From: an uncultured Bacteroidales bacterium
GTDB taxonomy: Bacteria; Bacteroidota; Bacteroidia; Bacteroidales; Paludibacteraceae
DNA: 64,000 nucleotides
NCBI GenBank assembly: GCA_934667275.1
Contig: CAKULK010000011.1
Span: 11,257-75,256 of the forward strand
Direction: 5' to 3'
Shown here piece after piece: positions 9,588 through 17,503 of this stretch (positions are counted from its first letter, which is position 1; every line of letters starts with the position of its first letter). The notes under the pieces were generated by a model. That model was not told where the DNA came from and did no database searches. It saw nothing but the letters and a program-made list of their open reading frames with translations. A program made the translations under genes and the position numbers.

Positions 9588-9697
9588 CCGTGGATTTTGT
9601 GGCGATATACATACAAAATTGTATGCTTATAATAAGGAATACAAAGTCTAAAATTGTTCTTTGAAATACTGAATCTTGGATATTTTGTATCTAATTT

Positions 9698-9975
9698 GTT
9701 GTGTATATCCTTCAAATTTTGCAATTGATACATTCCTATACAACCGATTGCTTTGACAAATGTATGAATTTCTAGTTGTGTATATCCTTCAAATTTTGCA
9801 ATTGATACATTCCTATACAACACGACGTAAATATCATGCTTGCCGTCAATAGTTGTGTATATCCTTCAAATTTTGCAATTGATACATTCCTATACAACTT
9901 GAAAACAATAGGACTATCAACAAGAGCTGTTGTGTATATCCTTCAAATTTTGCAATTGATACATTCCTATACAAC
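9698..9975 (+). CRISPR. CRISPR array, four 47-bp repeats and three 30-bp spacers
   Basis: Repeats at 9698-9744, 9775-9821, 9852-9898 and 9929-9975 are identical over all 47 bp. They start GTTGTGTATATCCTTC and end GATACATTCCTATACAAC. Spacers at 9745-9774, 9822-9851 and 9899-9928 are all 30 bp. A 47-bp repeat beginning GTTGTG with 30-bp spacers is typical of Bacteroidota type II-C systems. The repeat ends are complementary (GTTG..TATA / TATACAAC). Transcription is to the right (see tracrRNA). Even the last repeat is undecayed. The array is short, so the locus is young, recently trimmed or rarely adapting. I saw no match of any spacer elsewhere in the window. Confidence 0.97.
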
Positions 9976-10026
9976 TTAGTATCAGGAAGTTGATGAGTAT
10001 CAATAATTTATACACAAGTATAGGAA

Positions 10027-10060
10027 AGAAAAAAGTAGGTCGGAAGACCTACTTTTTTCT
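10027..10060. terminator. Strong bidirectional terminator between array and cas operon
   Basis: Perfect 15-bp inverted repeat (10027-10041 and 10046-10060) with a 4-nt GGAA loop, flanked on both strands by T-runs inside the stem. It can stop the rightward CRISPR transcript and the leftward cas transcript. Confidence 0.85.
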
Positions 10061-10148
10061 GTATCAGTATCCGGTTTTTGTGATGTGGATTCAGTATTTA
10101 TATCTATTTAATTCAGTATTCTCTTTTTATTAGTCTTGTGGTTACATA

Positions 10149-10255
10149 CCCGCGGACGAGGAGAGCACCCCGTTTCGTCCACGGGCTTACGGGGACCCCG
10201 CGAGGGCGTCCGCGTCCCCGGCGACGTACTTACATTACGACGCGAGACGCGTCGT
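10149..10255. other. GC-rich element with three consecutive hairpins
   Basis: Three inverted repeats in a GC-rich island within AT-rich DNA. Hairpin 1: 10149-10159 with 10175-10185 (CCCG + GGACGA, one mismatch). Hairpin 2: GGGGAC 10191-10196 with GTCCCC 10214-10219. Hairpin 3: ACGACGCG 10237-10244 with CGCGTCGT 10248-10255, a perfect 8-bp stem with a 3-nt loop. No T-run, ORF or repeat similarity explains it. It lies 3' of cas2 and could be part of the cas mRNA, a structured RNA or a dispersed palindromic element. Confidence 0.5.
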
Positions 10256-10342
10256 CCCCACACATATTAACATTCGCATCTCCATTAACATTGTAGTCGT
10301 AGCCATTAGTCTTGTAGGTGCAAAGTGCAAGTGACGGGGGCG

Positions 10343-10678
10343 TCAAAATAGTTCCAGTTGCTGGACGGGTTGGCTCAAGGGGGCGGTGTGCCGGCAGTCG
10401 AACAAGAGCATATCCGCGAACTGCTTGTCCGTAATACGCATGATGCCTACTTTACCGAACTCGGGCAAGGCGCTTTTCACACGCCGTATGTGCACGTCGG
10501 CATTCTCCGCGCTCGGGCAATGGCGCAAGTAAATGGAGAACTGAAACATCGTGAAACCATCCTCCAACAACTGCTTGCGGAACTTGGCTGCCGCCTTGCG
10601 CTCCTTCTTCGTGTCCGTCGGCAAATCAAAAAATACCAATACCCACATAATTCGATATTCGCTAAACCGGTTCATCAA
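10343..10678 (-). CDS. cas2: CRISPR-associated endonuclease/integration protein Cas2
   Basis: 111 residues. The first strand 'MWVLVFFDLPT' has the conserved Asp18. 'FRKQLLEDGFTMFQFSIYLRHC' and 'GKVGIMRITDKQF' follow the Cas2 ferredoxin-like fold. It ends 'PVQQLELF', similar to other type II-C Cas2 proteins. Cas2 dimers bridge Cas1 dimers in the spacer-integration complex. Last gene of the cas operon; 51 bp separate it from the unknown gene upstream, and that gap holds an 11-bp phased repeat. The start could be either of two adjacent ATG codons (10678 or 10675). Confidence 0.95.
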   Translation of the reverse strand: MMNRFSEYRIMWVLVFFDLPTDTKKERKAAAKFRKQLLEDGFTMFQFSIYLRHCPSAENADVHIRRVKSALPEFGKVGIMRITDKQFADMLLFDCRHTAPLSQPVQQLELF

Positions 10679-10680
10679 AT

Positions 10681-10713
10681 ATGTACGATTTGCAAATTTA
10701 CGATGTACGATTT
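10681..10713. repeat. 11-bp phased repeat upstream of cas2
   Basis: ATGTACGATTT at 10681-10691 and again at 10703-10713, exactly two 11-bp periods apart, with an 11-bp AT-rich unit between. A related unit is found in inverse orientation just after infC (25978-25988). Confidence 0.5.
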
Positions 10714-10729
10714 ATTTGGATATGTATGT

Positions 10730-11044
10730 TCATTTTTTGGTGAGTTGGGCAATGACAAAGTTGCGGAGGACTTTGTATTTGGGCGGGGCGGGCTGTTGGT
10801 CGAAAAGCGTCTGCCAATGGGTACGGCGGACAGGGTCGGAGAGTTCGGCACCGGCACGCTGTACTGCTGCCTGGAAATTGGCGTTTAGCGCCTTCTGGTG
10901 GTCGGAAATGGTCTTCGGGTTGCGGTGTTTGGGGTAGTTGGAAACGACAGTCTTGCCGTATCGTTGCGTGTAGTAGATTTCACTATCGTGCCCGATTCTG
11001 CCGTGAATGCCCGCAAAGGGGACTTCCAAATCTGCTTTTGCCAT
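10730..11044 (-). CDS. Unknown 104-residue protein inside the cas operon
   Basis: Sits between cas1 (242 bp upstream) and cas2 (51 bp downstream), same strand. No Cas family is recognised. The layout is an N-terminal Gly-rich part 'FAGIHGRIGHDSEIYYTQRYGKTVVSNYP', then 'SDHQKALNANFQAAVQRA', then a basic C-terminus 'YKVLRNFVIAQLTKK'. This resembles a group of small Bacteroidales proteins of the pattern 'G.IG...V.....KTVV...P.....S..Q.....F..A..YA', of unknown function; that resemblance is from memory. No signal peptide or membrane segment. Charged, soluble, about 12 kDa. Both flanks carry 11-bp phased repeats (10681-10713 and 11181-11213), so it may be an insertion rather than a Cas component. 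Confidence 0.75.
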   Translation of the reverse strand: MAKADLEVPFAGIHGRIGHDSEIYYTQRYGKTVVSNYPKHRNPKTISDHQKALNANFQAAVQRAGAELSDPVRRTHWQTLFDQQPAPPKYKVLRNFVIAQLTKK

Positions 11045-11180
11045 AGAATTGTTGATTTAAGATGTTGAAAAATATATCGTTAGGGGCTTTTATAAAACGG
11101 ACGGCTACGCCGTATTGCCACATATTATTTATAAAATTCATTCGATATAGTCGCACCAAATATTCGTAATACTCGGCTGT

Positions 11181-11213
11181 CGTTGCCGTCTCGTTGCCGT
11201 GTCGTTGCCGTAA
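11181..11213. repeat. 11-bp tandem repeat, 3 units (CGTTGCCGTnn)
   Basis: Three exact 11-bp units starting at 11181, 11192 and 11203; the first 9 bases are identical and the last two vary (CT, GT, AA). A near-identical copy with a single difference in the first 31 bp lies at 23601-23633. Confidence 0.8.
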
Positions 11214-11286
11214 TTGGCTCGAGGAAGATACGATATAATAAGGAGTGTGTCATGATGCGGTTATGGTGTTGTAACAGTTTCTGTAT

Positions 11287-12213
11287 TTACCAATCCGGGT
11301 AAATGATTTTGCGAGATTCGCCCGAGAAACAACGTTGGACGCTGTTTGCTGTGGTCTGAACGGCAATCATCATCGGGCTGCGCTTGCCCTCAATAAGGAC
11401 GTCCATGGTGCTGATACTCAGGAGGTCACGCTTGATGTCGGTGGTGAGTTGGGAGATGTCAGGGTAGCGTTGGCGGATATCAAGCACGGTCAAGTCCACG
11501 TAGGGGCGGTAGGGCTCCATGATGTCGTCGGCAAGGCAGTAGGCGTTGTAGCGGTTGTGGTGGTGAATGCCGAGCGTGGGGAGCAAGCCTGCGGCGACCA
11601 ACGCGCGTGCCACCATGGCGCGGACAATAGCGTAGCCGTAGTTGAGGAGGTTGTTGGGCGGGTCGCCCTCCTGTCCGCGGACGAAAGAGGTGTCGCCGAA
11701 GACGTTGCGCCAATAGTAGGCGGCAGCACGCCCTTCGAGATTGTCGGCGTCGCCGGAACGGACGGACTTTGACCACGCGAGGAGGTTCTGATTCTCAATG
11801 TGTTGCGTGCGGAGGACGAAGGCTTGTCCGAGGATTTTGGCGGTGACGGTCTGCTGCCACATCTGCTTGCGGAGGGGCTCGGAGGCGTTGAGTTGCTCGC
11901 GGAAACGCTCGTTTTGGAGGTTGTGCCCGTCCAAGGGGAGGAAGAGCCCGACGGGGTGATGGCGGTCGTCGCAGGTGACGATGGCGACATTGTTGTCGAG
12001 GAGCGTTGCCATAAGTGCCTGTGTGATAGTGATTTGCTTGTGGTCAAGTACCACGACGCCGATGTCCTCGATGGGGATGGTGCGCACACCTTGTTGGCGG
12101 AGCGAGTCGAGCAGCCCCTTGCCATAGACGACCTCGGGGATTTCGACGACCATCTGTTTGAGGCGCAGGCTCAAATAGGCGGGGTTGGTGAAACAAAGGA
12201 CGCGCTTAATCAT
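11287..12213 (-). CDS. cas1: CRISPR-associated integrase Cas1 (type II)
   Basis: 308 residues, normal for type II Cas1. Metal-binding catalytic residues are visible: Glu160 in 'NLEGRAAAYYW', His in 'GIHHHNRYNAY' (217-219) and Asp229/230 in 'CLADDIMEPYRPYVD'. Cas1 is the integrase that inserts new spacers at the leader end of the array with Cas2. The start overlaps the cas9 stop by 4 bp (ATGA, 12210-12213), so translation is coupled to cas9. After its stop comes a 242-bp gap with an 11-bp tandem repeat and the unknown 104-aa gene, which is atypical of a compact II-C operon. Confidence 0.97.
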   Translation of the reverse strand: MIKRVLCFTNPAYLSLRLKQMVVEIPEVVYGKGLLDSLRQQGVRTIPIEDIGVVVLDHKQITITQALMATLLDNNVAIVTCDDRHHPVGLFLPLDGHNLQNERFREQLNASEPLRKQMWQQTVTAKILGQAFVLRTQHIENQNLLAWSKSVRSGDADNLEGRAAAYYWRNVFGDTSFVRGQEGDPPNNLLNYGYAIVRAMVARALVAAGLLPTLGIHHHNRYNAYCLADDIMEPYRPYVDLTVLDIRQRYPDISQLTTDIKRDLLSISTMDVLIEGKRSPMMIAVQTTANSVQRCFSGESRKIIYPDW

Positions 12214-15200
12214 AATGCAGAGATTTCGCCTAAGAGGTTAATACGGACTTTGTGGGGGTGCAGTGCAAAAAATGCCCCAAAGCTACTTGGGCGAAGCATT
12301 TTTCTCATTTGAAGACTCAAATTTTCATTCTTGACACCATCATATTTATCATCTACAGATGTCTCTGTGTGGTAACGAAAATAATATATTCTATTTGCTA
12401 TCTTTTGAACGCGATACAGATACTTGTTGAGTGTGCGATAGTCTTTTTGCTCCATAGCCGCCTCAAAATCAGCGTCATCCATGCCGAGGATGAACATCTC
12501 GTTTTGCTGCAACGACACGACAAACTCCCAATCATCATGCGGGAGCGTTTCCAAGAATTCCTGCGGAATGCCCTCTGAATTTATCAGTTTATCCCACACT
12601 TCGTGCGGGTGCTCTATCACCACGGGTATGCCATAACGTTTGCGCTCCACCGCCTGCCAGAACGAAACCACCGACTCCTGATATTGCCCCTTGGCATCGC
12701 GGTAGATGGCAATATGGTGGTTATTTCCCATCTTGACAAAGGCGATGGGCTCACCTTGTCCGTTGAAGCGTACCGGCGAGACCGCCTTATCCTGCAATCC
12801 CGTGTAGCAGCGAACGGTTCTGATTTGCATTTGGTGTGCGGCATCCGAATAGATGGATTTTGCAAAAGCGTCTTTTGCCTTGCCGCCAAAGGCGTTGAGA
12901 CGTGTGCGGACAATCTCGCGGATGGTGGGGTCCACGATGTCTTCCACTTTCATACTCGGGTGACCAAGCGGGTATTTCACCACATACTTATTGCCCAATT
13001 TGCCATATACGGTTTCTTCGGAGAGCGCGCCACGCGGCACTTGCAGCCCCGTTTGCACAATATGCCGCTTGCCATTCTGATAGACAGCACGTTTAGCAGG
13101 CGTAGTCGCACGCTTTCCTGCACGGAAGGAAATCAAGATGCCGTCCACTTTATTCGTCACATCCTGTACAGAGAAGTGCGGCTGAGCATCAACCCATCTC
13201 TCCAACAAAGAACGCTTTTCCGTGTATTCGGGAGTATCAATGCGTTTGCCTAAATCATCAAACATTTGTTCGCGGGAGGTGTTGAGCGTATTCAGTCGCT
13301 GAATGACACTTTGTTGCGTGAGCGCGATAGTCAGAGCATCAATGGCGTGATGGCGATGGTCGAGGCGTTTCGTCCAACCTTTAATGCGTTCTTGTTGGTG
13401 CTCTTGCCCGCAATGGTCGTAGGTAACCACTTCCGTAAGCCCTTCAACCTGCCGGTAACGTGGCAAATTGAGGTAATGCAGGATTTCATCGTATCCCCAC
13501 AGGTGGCGCAAGAAATCGGTTACACTGCCACTGGTGGCATATACATTGCGGTAGCCTTGACGCAGGATTTCTGCCGCTTTCTTTGCAATATATTGGCTTT
13601 GACGGAGTTGGCGGTCGATAAAATCCTGCGGAATGTCCTCTTTGCGCCACAAGAGATGGTCGCGTTTGGTTTTGCTGATGCTGTGTTTGTTGAAAGCATC
13701 GTCCACGCGCAGGAGATAGGATTCGTATTCTGTTTTGGTGTGTGTCTCCATAAACTCGCGCGCCGTCATGTTCCCCTTGGCTTGATTGCAAGCACGACAG
13801 GCGCAGACTTTGTTGCTGTAACTATCATCGAAAAGCACACTTTGCGGGATAATGTGCTCTATTTCCACTTCAGCGCCTGCAAGGAAATCCTTGACATTCA
13901 CCGTTTTACCACAATAAAAACACAAGCGATTGCTTTCCTCCCACAGTTTGTATTTCTGAATGCGCGAGCGGGACGGCCGTATGCCATATTCGCGTATTCT
14001 GTCCTCGTAAGCCTTGTTTTGCCGTTCATTCTCGCTATTGCGCTTGAATGCCGCCTCACGCTCGTCTTTGGAAGATTTCAGTTCGCGAGCCAACTCAATA
14101 CGCACATCGTCGATGTCGCCATATTCCGCTTTGAGGGCATTGACCACGTTAATCATCTGATTGAGAATCTTTTCGATGACGGGTTGGCGCAATTCGTTCT
14201 TCTCCAAGAGAGGTATTTTGTCTAACAGCGGGCGCGCCGCGTTTTGCTCCAAAGTAAGGCTATTCGAGTGATTGACACCGATATGCGCGCAAGCCTCATG
14301 GTATTGGTAACCTTCCATCAAGTAAGGCAATAGTTTGCGTATGAACTTGTAGGACTTGTTCGCATAACCGGGTTTCACAAAGTCTATTTTGCTCAATCGG
14401 GCAATGATTTCTTCATCATCAATGCCAAACTGCTTGTGCAGAGCCTTGCGCAGTTCTTCCTCATTCTGTACAGAATAAACCACATGCCACAAGCGGAACA
14501 AAGGCTCTTCCTCCACTTGGGGTGAGATCTGTCGGATGAGTTCCCCCGTAGTGGTATCTACTGCGGCGTCCACCAAAGGCAACTTCATCTCCAACAGGTG
14601 TTCGGCATTAGGCAGATTGCCCAGTGCATCACGCAGTTGTTTGAACGTGGTGTTGCCTTTCAGCCCCTTGCCAATGGCTTTGCCAGCCCACCAACCATCC
14701 TTTGGGGAGATACCGAGTATCTTCTGCAAATCCTTCACGCCCATTTTGTCGTGCGTGCTGAGAAAATCTGCCATGGCATTGCGTTGGGCTTGCGTGATTT
14801 CGAAGGTTTCGTTTTGCCGATTGGTGAGGGTGATATTATTGACCATCTCCCACACGGTACAGAGTTGCGCCAATGGTGAGGTGCGCGGTGCACATTTGGG
14901 ACCACTATAGATAATTTGCCCATCCTCCCGCTTGTAAGGACGTTTCTCAAATTCGCACAGACCTACCAAATGCTTGCAAGACTTTAGCGGACGCTGGTAG
15001 AAGATAATGCGATTGCGGAGCGTGTCAATCAACTCATCTGTAAGCACATCAGGGTAGAACACCCGCTGCGTCTTCATAATCTGGTCAAACTCAGCAATGT
15101 ATGCCTCGCGTGGCAATACTTTGTCCTTGATGCGATATGTATAATATGGTCCAGAAGGTGCTTGGACAGCACTTGACAACAATCGTTCGTAGAAGTATTG

Positions 15201-15707
15201 TCCAATAGTCCGGTGGAGGGCTTGTATATCGCGATAGCGCTGATTGACAGCCTCTACATATTTGGTTTGCTTGGTGTCAGCAGAAACATCAGCCTTTGAA
15301 TGTTTGTAGCCACGTTTTTGGTTGATATGGTACAAGACGCGACCTATCTGCGGCAAAGAAAGTTGTTTGCCTTCCGTGGCAGCATCGCTACGCAAACGCC
15401 AAAGGTCGATGATGTTCTCGTCAGTCCTGTTGGGCAACATACCATTGCGTCTCAATTCTTCGGTTAGTAGTGCACGGCGCATTTGATAGCGATTGAGCCC
15501 TTTGCGAGCGGTACGCTTTTGAGTGCGGTCAGCATTCTTGGTAATTGCCTGTCCCTTTTGGAATTGCGTGCTGTCATCTGTACTCAATGGTACAATGCGA
15601 CTGCCCAATGCCAGAAGTGACTTTGGTTTATTATTTTCCGTTTCAATGAGTGCCCAACCGATGCTGTCGGTGCCTAAGTCTAATCCGAGAATTTTTTTTG
15701 TTGCCAT
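12210..15707 (-). CDS. cas9: Cas9 endonuclease, type II-C
   Basis: 1165 residues from MATKKILGLDLG. The upstream ATG at 15755 overlaps the promoter -7 box, so it cannot be the start. RuvC-I has Asp10 in 'LGLDLGTDSIGW'. The Arg-rich bridge helix follows at about 58-78. RuvC-II has Glu538 in 'RIELARE'. The HNH domain 'VEIEHIIPQS' has His618 and a later Asn in 'DDSYSNKVCACRACNQ'; two CxxC pairs (from 'CFYC' and 'CRAC') suggest a zinc site. RuvC-III is 'RLDHRHHAIDAL' with His787 and Asp790. All catalytic residues are present, so it should cut both strands guided by crRNA:tracrRNA. The C-terminal third is the PAM-interacting part; the PAM cannot be read from sequence. First gene of cas9-cas1-(104 aa)-cas2; no cas4 or csn2, hence II-C. 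Confidence 0.98.
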   Translation of the reverse strand: MATKKILGLDLGTDSIGWALIETENNKPKSLLALGSRIVPLSTDDSTQFQKGQAITKNADRTQKRTARKGLNRYQMRRALLTEELRRNGMLPNRTDENIIDLWRLRSDAATEGKQLSLPQIGRVLYHINQKRGYKHSKADVSADTKQTKYVEAVNQRYRDIQALHRTIGQYFYERLLSSAVQAPSGPYYTYRIKDKVLPREAYIAEFDQIMKTQRVFYPDVLTDELIDTLRNRIIFYQRPLKSCKHLVGLCEFEKRPYKREDGQIIYSGPKCAPRTSPLAQLCTVWEMVNNITLTNRQNETFEITQAQRNAMADFLSTHDKMGVKDLQKILGISPKDGWWAGKAIGKGLKGNTTFKQLRDALGNLPNAEHLLEMKLPLVDAAVDTTTGELIRQISPQVEEEPLFRLWHVVYSVQNEEELRKALHKQFGIDDEEIIARLSKIDFVKPGYANKSYKFIRKLLPYLMEGYQYHEACAHIGVNHSNSLTLEQNAARPLLDKIPLLEKNELRQPVIEKILNQMINVVNALKAEYGDIDDVRIELARELKSSKDEREAAFKRNSENERQNKAYEDRIREYGIRPSRSRIQKYKLWEESNRLCFYCGKTVNVKDFLAGAEVEIEHIIPQSVLFDDSYSNKVCACRACNQAKGNMTAREFMETHTKTEYESYLLRVDDAFNKHSISKTKRDHLLWRKEDIPQDFIDRQLRQSQYIAKKAAEILRQGYRNVYATSGSVTDFLRHLWGYDEILHYLNLPRYRQVEGLTEVVTYDHCGQEHQQERIKGWTKRLDHRHHAIDALTIALTQQSVIQRLNTLNTSREQMFDDLGKRIDTPEYTEKRSLLERWVDAQPHFSVQDVTNKVDGILISFRAGKRATTPAKRAVYQNGKRHIVQTGLQVPRGALSEETVYGKLGNKYVVKYPLGHPSMKVEDIVDPTIREIVRTRLNAFGGKAKDAFAKSIYSDAAHQMQIRTVRCYTGLQDKAVSPVRFNGQGEPIAFVKMGNNHHIAIYRDAKGQYQESVVSFWQAVERKRYGIPVVIEHPHEVWDKLINSEGIPQEFLETLPHDDWEFVVSLQQNEMFILGMDDADFEAAMEQKDYRTLNKYLYRVQKIANRIYYFRYHTETSVDDKYDGVKNENLSLQMRKMLRPSSFGAFFALHPHKVRINLLGEISAL

Positions 15708-15752
15708 AGCGCATAGTATAGAATGGTTAATTCGCATTTTCATTTTGTGTCG

Positions 15753-15784
15753 CAAAGATACGTAAATTATTTAATATTAGCAAG
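15753..15784 (-). promoter_or_regulatory. Promoter of the cas operon
   Basis: Minus strand CTTG (15781-15784), 20 nt, TATCTTTG (15753-15760). The transcript should begin near 15746, so the first usable start is the ATG at 15707. Confidence 0.8.
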
Positions 15785-15884
15785 TCTTTCAAGAATAATG
15801 TTTGACATAGTAGATAAATTGTTTTAACAACAAATTATGAATCAATATATATGATTATAATGAATTGGAGGTTAGGATATATAG

Positions 15885-15914
15885 AAAAAAGAGGATTAGC
15901 ATTTACCAATCCTC
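15885..15914 (-). terminator. Terminator of tRNA-Val
   Basis: Minus-strand stem GAGGATT (15908-15914) with AATCCTC (15891-15897), 10-nt loop, then six T (15890-15885). Confidence 0.8.
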
Positions 15915-15921
15915 TCTTTCG

Positions 15922-15996
15922 TGGGCGTTTACGGATTCGAACCGCAGACCCTCTGCTTGTAAGGCAGATGCTCTAAACCAGCTGAGCTAAACGCCC
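15922..15996 (-). tRNA. tRNA-Val (anticodon UAC)
   Basis: 75 nt including the discriminator A, without encoded CCA. Acceptor GGGCGTT/AACGCCC, D-arm GCTC...GAGC, anticodon stem TCTGC/GCAGA with loop CTTACAA (anticodon TAC), T-loop TTCGAAT. Promoter at 16046-16077, terminator directly after. Confidence 0.97.
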
Positions 15997-16045
15997 TTTT
16001 GTGGTCGGAATTTCTTTATCAGTAGTTCCTTCCCGAAAGCGAGTG

Positions 16046-16077
16046 CAAAGGTACTGCTTTTTTCTGAACCGTGCAAA
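16046..16077 (-). promoter_or_regulatory. tRNA-Val promoter
   Basis: Minus strand TTTG (16074-16077), 20 nt, TACCTTTG (16046-16053). Confidence 0.8.
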
Positions 16078-16079
16078 TT

Positions 16080-16793
16080 TTAGAGTAAAAAAAGTGCACT
16101 TTTTTGTTGTTTTTTTGAAAATCGTATGTTCCACCCCCAAAAACGGGTGTTTCTAACTTTTGGAACATAGAAAAAGTAGAGAAAAAGGGTGCAAAGAACA
16201 GCAATAATTATTCCCGCAAAAACATCCAATGCAAAATGCTGACTGAGATAAATGCGTGAATAGGCCCCGAAAGCAGCCATTAGAAAAAGAAGGAATGACC
16301 AAAAATACTTTGTTTTGCCAATCCGACTTGACAAAATAAGACTCAAAGTGAAGAACAAGACAAAGAAAGTTGTGGTATGTCCAGATGGAAAAGAGAGCCA
16401 ATGGTGCATTCTGACACCATCAACCAACGGCAGCGTTGTGTTGGGGATTGTATCTGCAAACCACGTGAGGGGACGGAGGGCATGCACCCAATGCTTGATG
16501 GGTTGGACAATAATGGTTGTGAACAGTAAGTCGGAGGCGAGGAAAGTTGCCCACCCCGCTTTATAAAAAAGGAGTGCTGCTATGGTGACATAGGGGAGCC
16601 AGTTGACAAGGTCGGAGTAGGTGGGAATAATGGCATCCAGCCATGGGGTGTGGTGGTTGCACAGCCACAAATGCAAATCGCCCTTGGGTACTGCCAGTAG
16701 TGCAGTACACAGGGCGATGAGAAGAATCAAAGTGGGCAGCAAAAACGGCCAGATGTTAGTGGCTGCAAGGTCCTCTTGATTAGTTGTTTTCAT
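16080..16793 (-). CDS. PAP2-family membrane phosphatase
   Basis: 237 residues from the ATG at 16791-16793, chosen because it overlaps the pssA stop by 14 bp and directly precedes the first hydrophobic helix. The three PAP2 phosphatase motifs are complete: 'KHWVHALRP', 'SFPSGHTTTFF' and 'SRIYLSQHFALDVFAG'. Around six membrane helices. Such enzymes remove phosphate from phosphatidic acid, phosphatidylglycerophosphate, undecaprenyl diphosphate or lipid A. Placement after phosphatidylserine synthase and a muropeptide-type transporter fits a lipid or lipid-carrier phosphatase of the inner membrane. The exact substrate cannot be told. Confidence 0.9.
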   Translation of the reverse strand: MKTTNQEDLAATNIWPFLLPTLILLIALCTALLAVPKGDLHLWLCNHHTPWLDAIIPTYSDLVNWLPYVTIAALLFYKAGWATFLASDLLFTTIIVQPIKHWVHALRPLTWFADTIPNTTLPLVDGVRMHHWLSFPSGHTTTFFVLFFTLSLILSSRIGKTKYFWSFLLFLMAAFGAYSRIYLSQHFALDVFAGIIIAVLCTLFLYFFYVPKVRNTRFWGWNIRFSKKQQKSALFLL

Positions 16794-17499
16794 TCCGTCG
16801 AGGTTGAGTGATGACATTGTAGAGTACATACCACAGAATACATGCACATCCTGCCATTGCTGCCAAACGCGGATGCCCGAGTTGGCATGCACGTACTATG
16901 CAGAAAACGATAATAATAATGCAACCTATAAGAAAAAGGTAGGCACGTTTATTGTCTTGCCACTTGAGACTATGAAACTTGAGTCCGAAAAAAGGAATCT
17001 CGCAGATGAGAAGGAAACAACTGACGAAACTAATAGCAATTAGAGTCCATGGTATCCACGAGGGCATTGCTGCCGGATCCGGTATACAAGTGAGCGAAGC
17101 CCAAAAAATAGCGTTTGGCGGGGTGGCAAGTCCGATAAAAGACGATGTCTGACGCTTGTCGAGGTTGAATTTGGCCAATCGCAACGCTGAGAAAGCCGCC
17201 ATCAGCAATGCCAATAGGCTCCACCAGCCAATGAGAGGATGGAGGTAGCAGCAGAGCATCATAGATGGTGCAAGCCCGAACGTGATGTCATCAGCAAGGG
17301 AGTCTAATTCCACGCCAATAGGTGACGGCACTTTTAACAAACGGGCAGAGGCACCATCGAAAAAGTCGAAGACTGCGCCTGTCAAGATGAGCAGAAAGGC
17401 AAAGAGGAATTCCTGCTGTGTTGCCATATAGGTTGCTACTGCGCCACAAAGAAGATTGCAGCACGTTAGCGAATCCGGTACTAAACGTTTGATGTTCAT
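16780..17499 (-). CDS. pssA: CDP-diacylglycerol-serine O-phosphatidyltransferase
   Basis: 239 residues from MNIKRLVPDS (ATG at 17497-17499), 4 bp after the stop of the transporter gene. The CDP-alcohol phosphotransferase signature DGx2ARx8Gx3Dx3D is complete in 'FDGASARLLKVPSPIGVELDSLADD'-type sequence, with all three Asp-rich positions filled. Several membrane helices. It makes phosphatidylserine, the precursor of phosphatidylethanolamine; psd is not in the window. Third gene of a tight four-gene operon. Confidence 0.93.
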   Translation of the reverse strand: MNIKRLVPDSLTCCNLLCGAVATYMATQQEFLFAFLLILTGAVFDFFDGASARLLKVPSPIGVELDSLADDITFGLAPSMMLCCYLHPLIGWWSLLALLMAAFSALRLAKFNLDKRQTSSFIGLATPPNAIFWASLTCIPDPAAMPSWIPWTLIAISFVSCFLLICEIPFFGLKFHSLKWQDNKRAYLFLIGCIIIIVFCIVRACQLGHPRLAAMAGCACILWYVLYNVITQPRRNENN

Positions 17500-17503
17500 A
17501 GCA

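Noticed and set aside
9745..9928. Self-targeting spacers
   Set aside because: I saw no match of the three spacers elsewhere in this window; the rest of the genome cannot be judged.
9698..9975. Promoters inside each CRISPR repeat, as in Neisseria type II-C arrays
   Set aside because: The repeat lacks a TAnnTTTG box at proper distance; a normal leader promoter is present instead.
10358..10888. 176-residue plus-strand open frame opposite cas2 and the 104-aa gene
   Set aside because: Antisense shadow of two real genes with no motif.
10730..11044. 104-aa protein as an anti-CRISPR
   Set aside because: No phage context, no Aca-type regulator gene beside it, and it is co-oriented in the operon; there is no positive evidence.
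15708..15755. Cas9 start at the upstream ATG (MRHKMKM...)
   Set aside because: That ATG overlaps the -7 promoter box; the mRNA would start after it. MATKKILGLDLG places the RuvC Asp at position 10, as in other Cas9 proteins.
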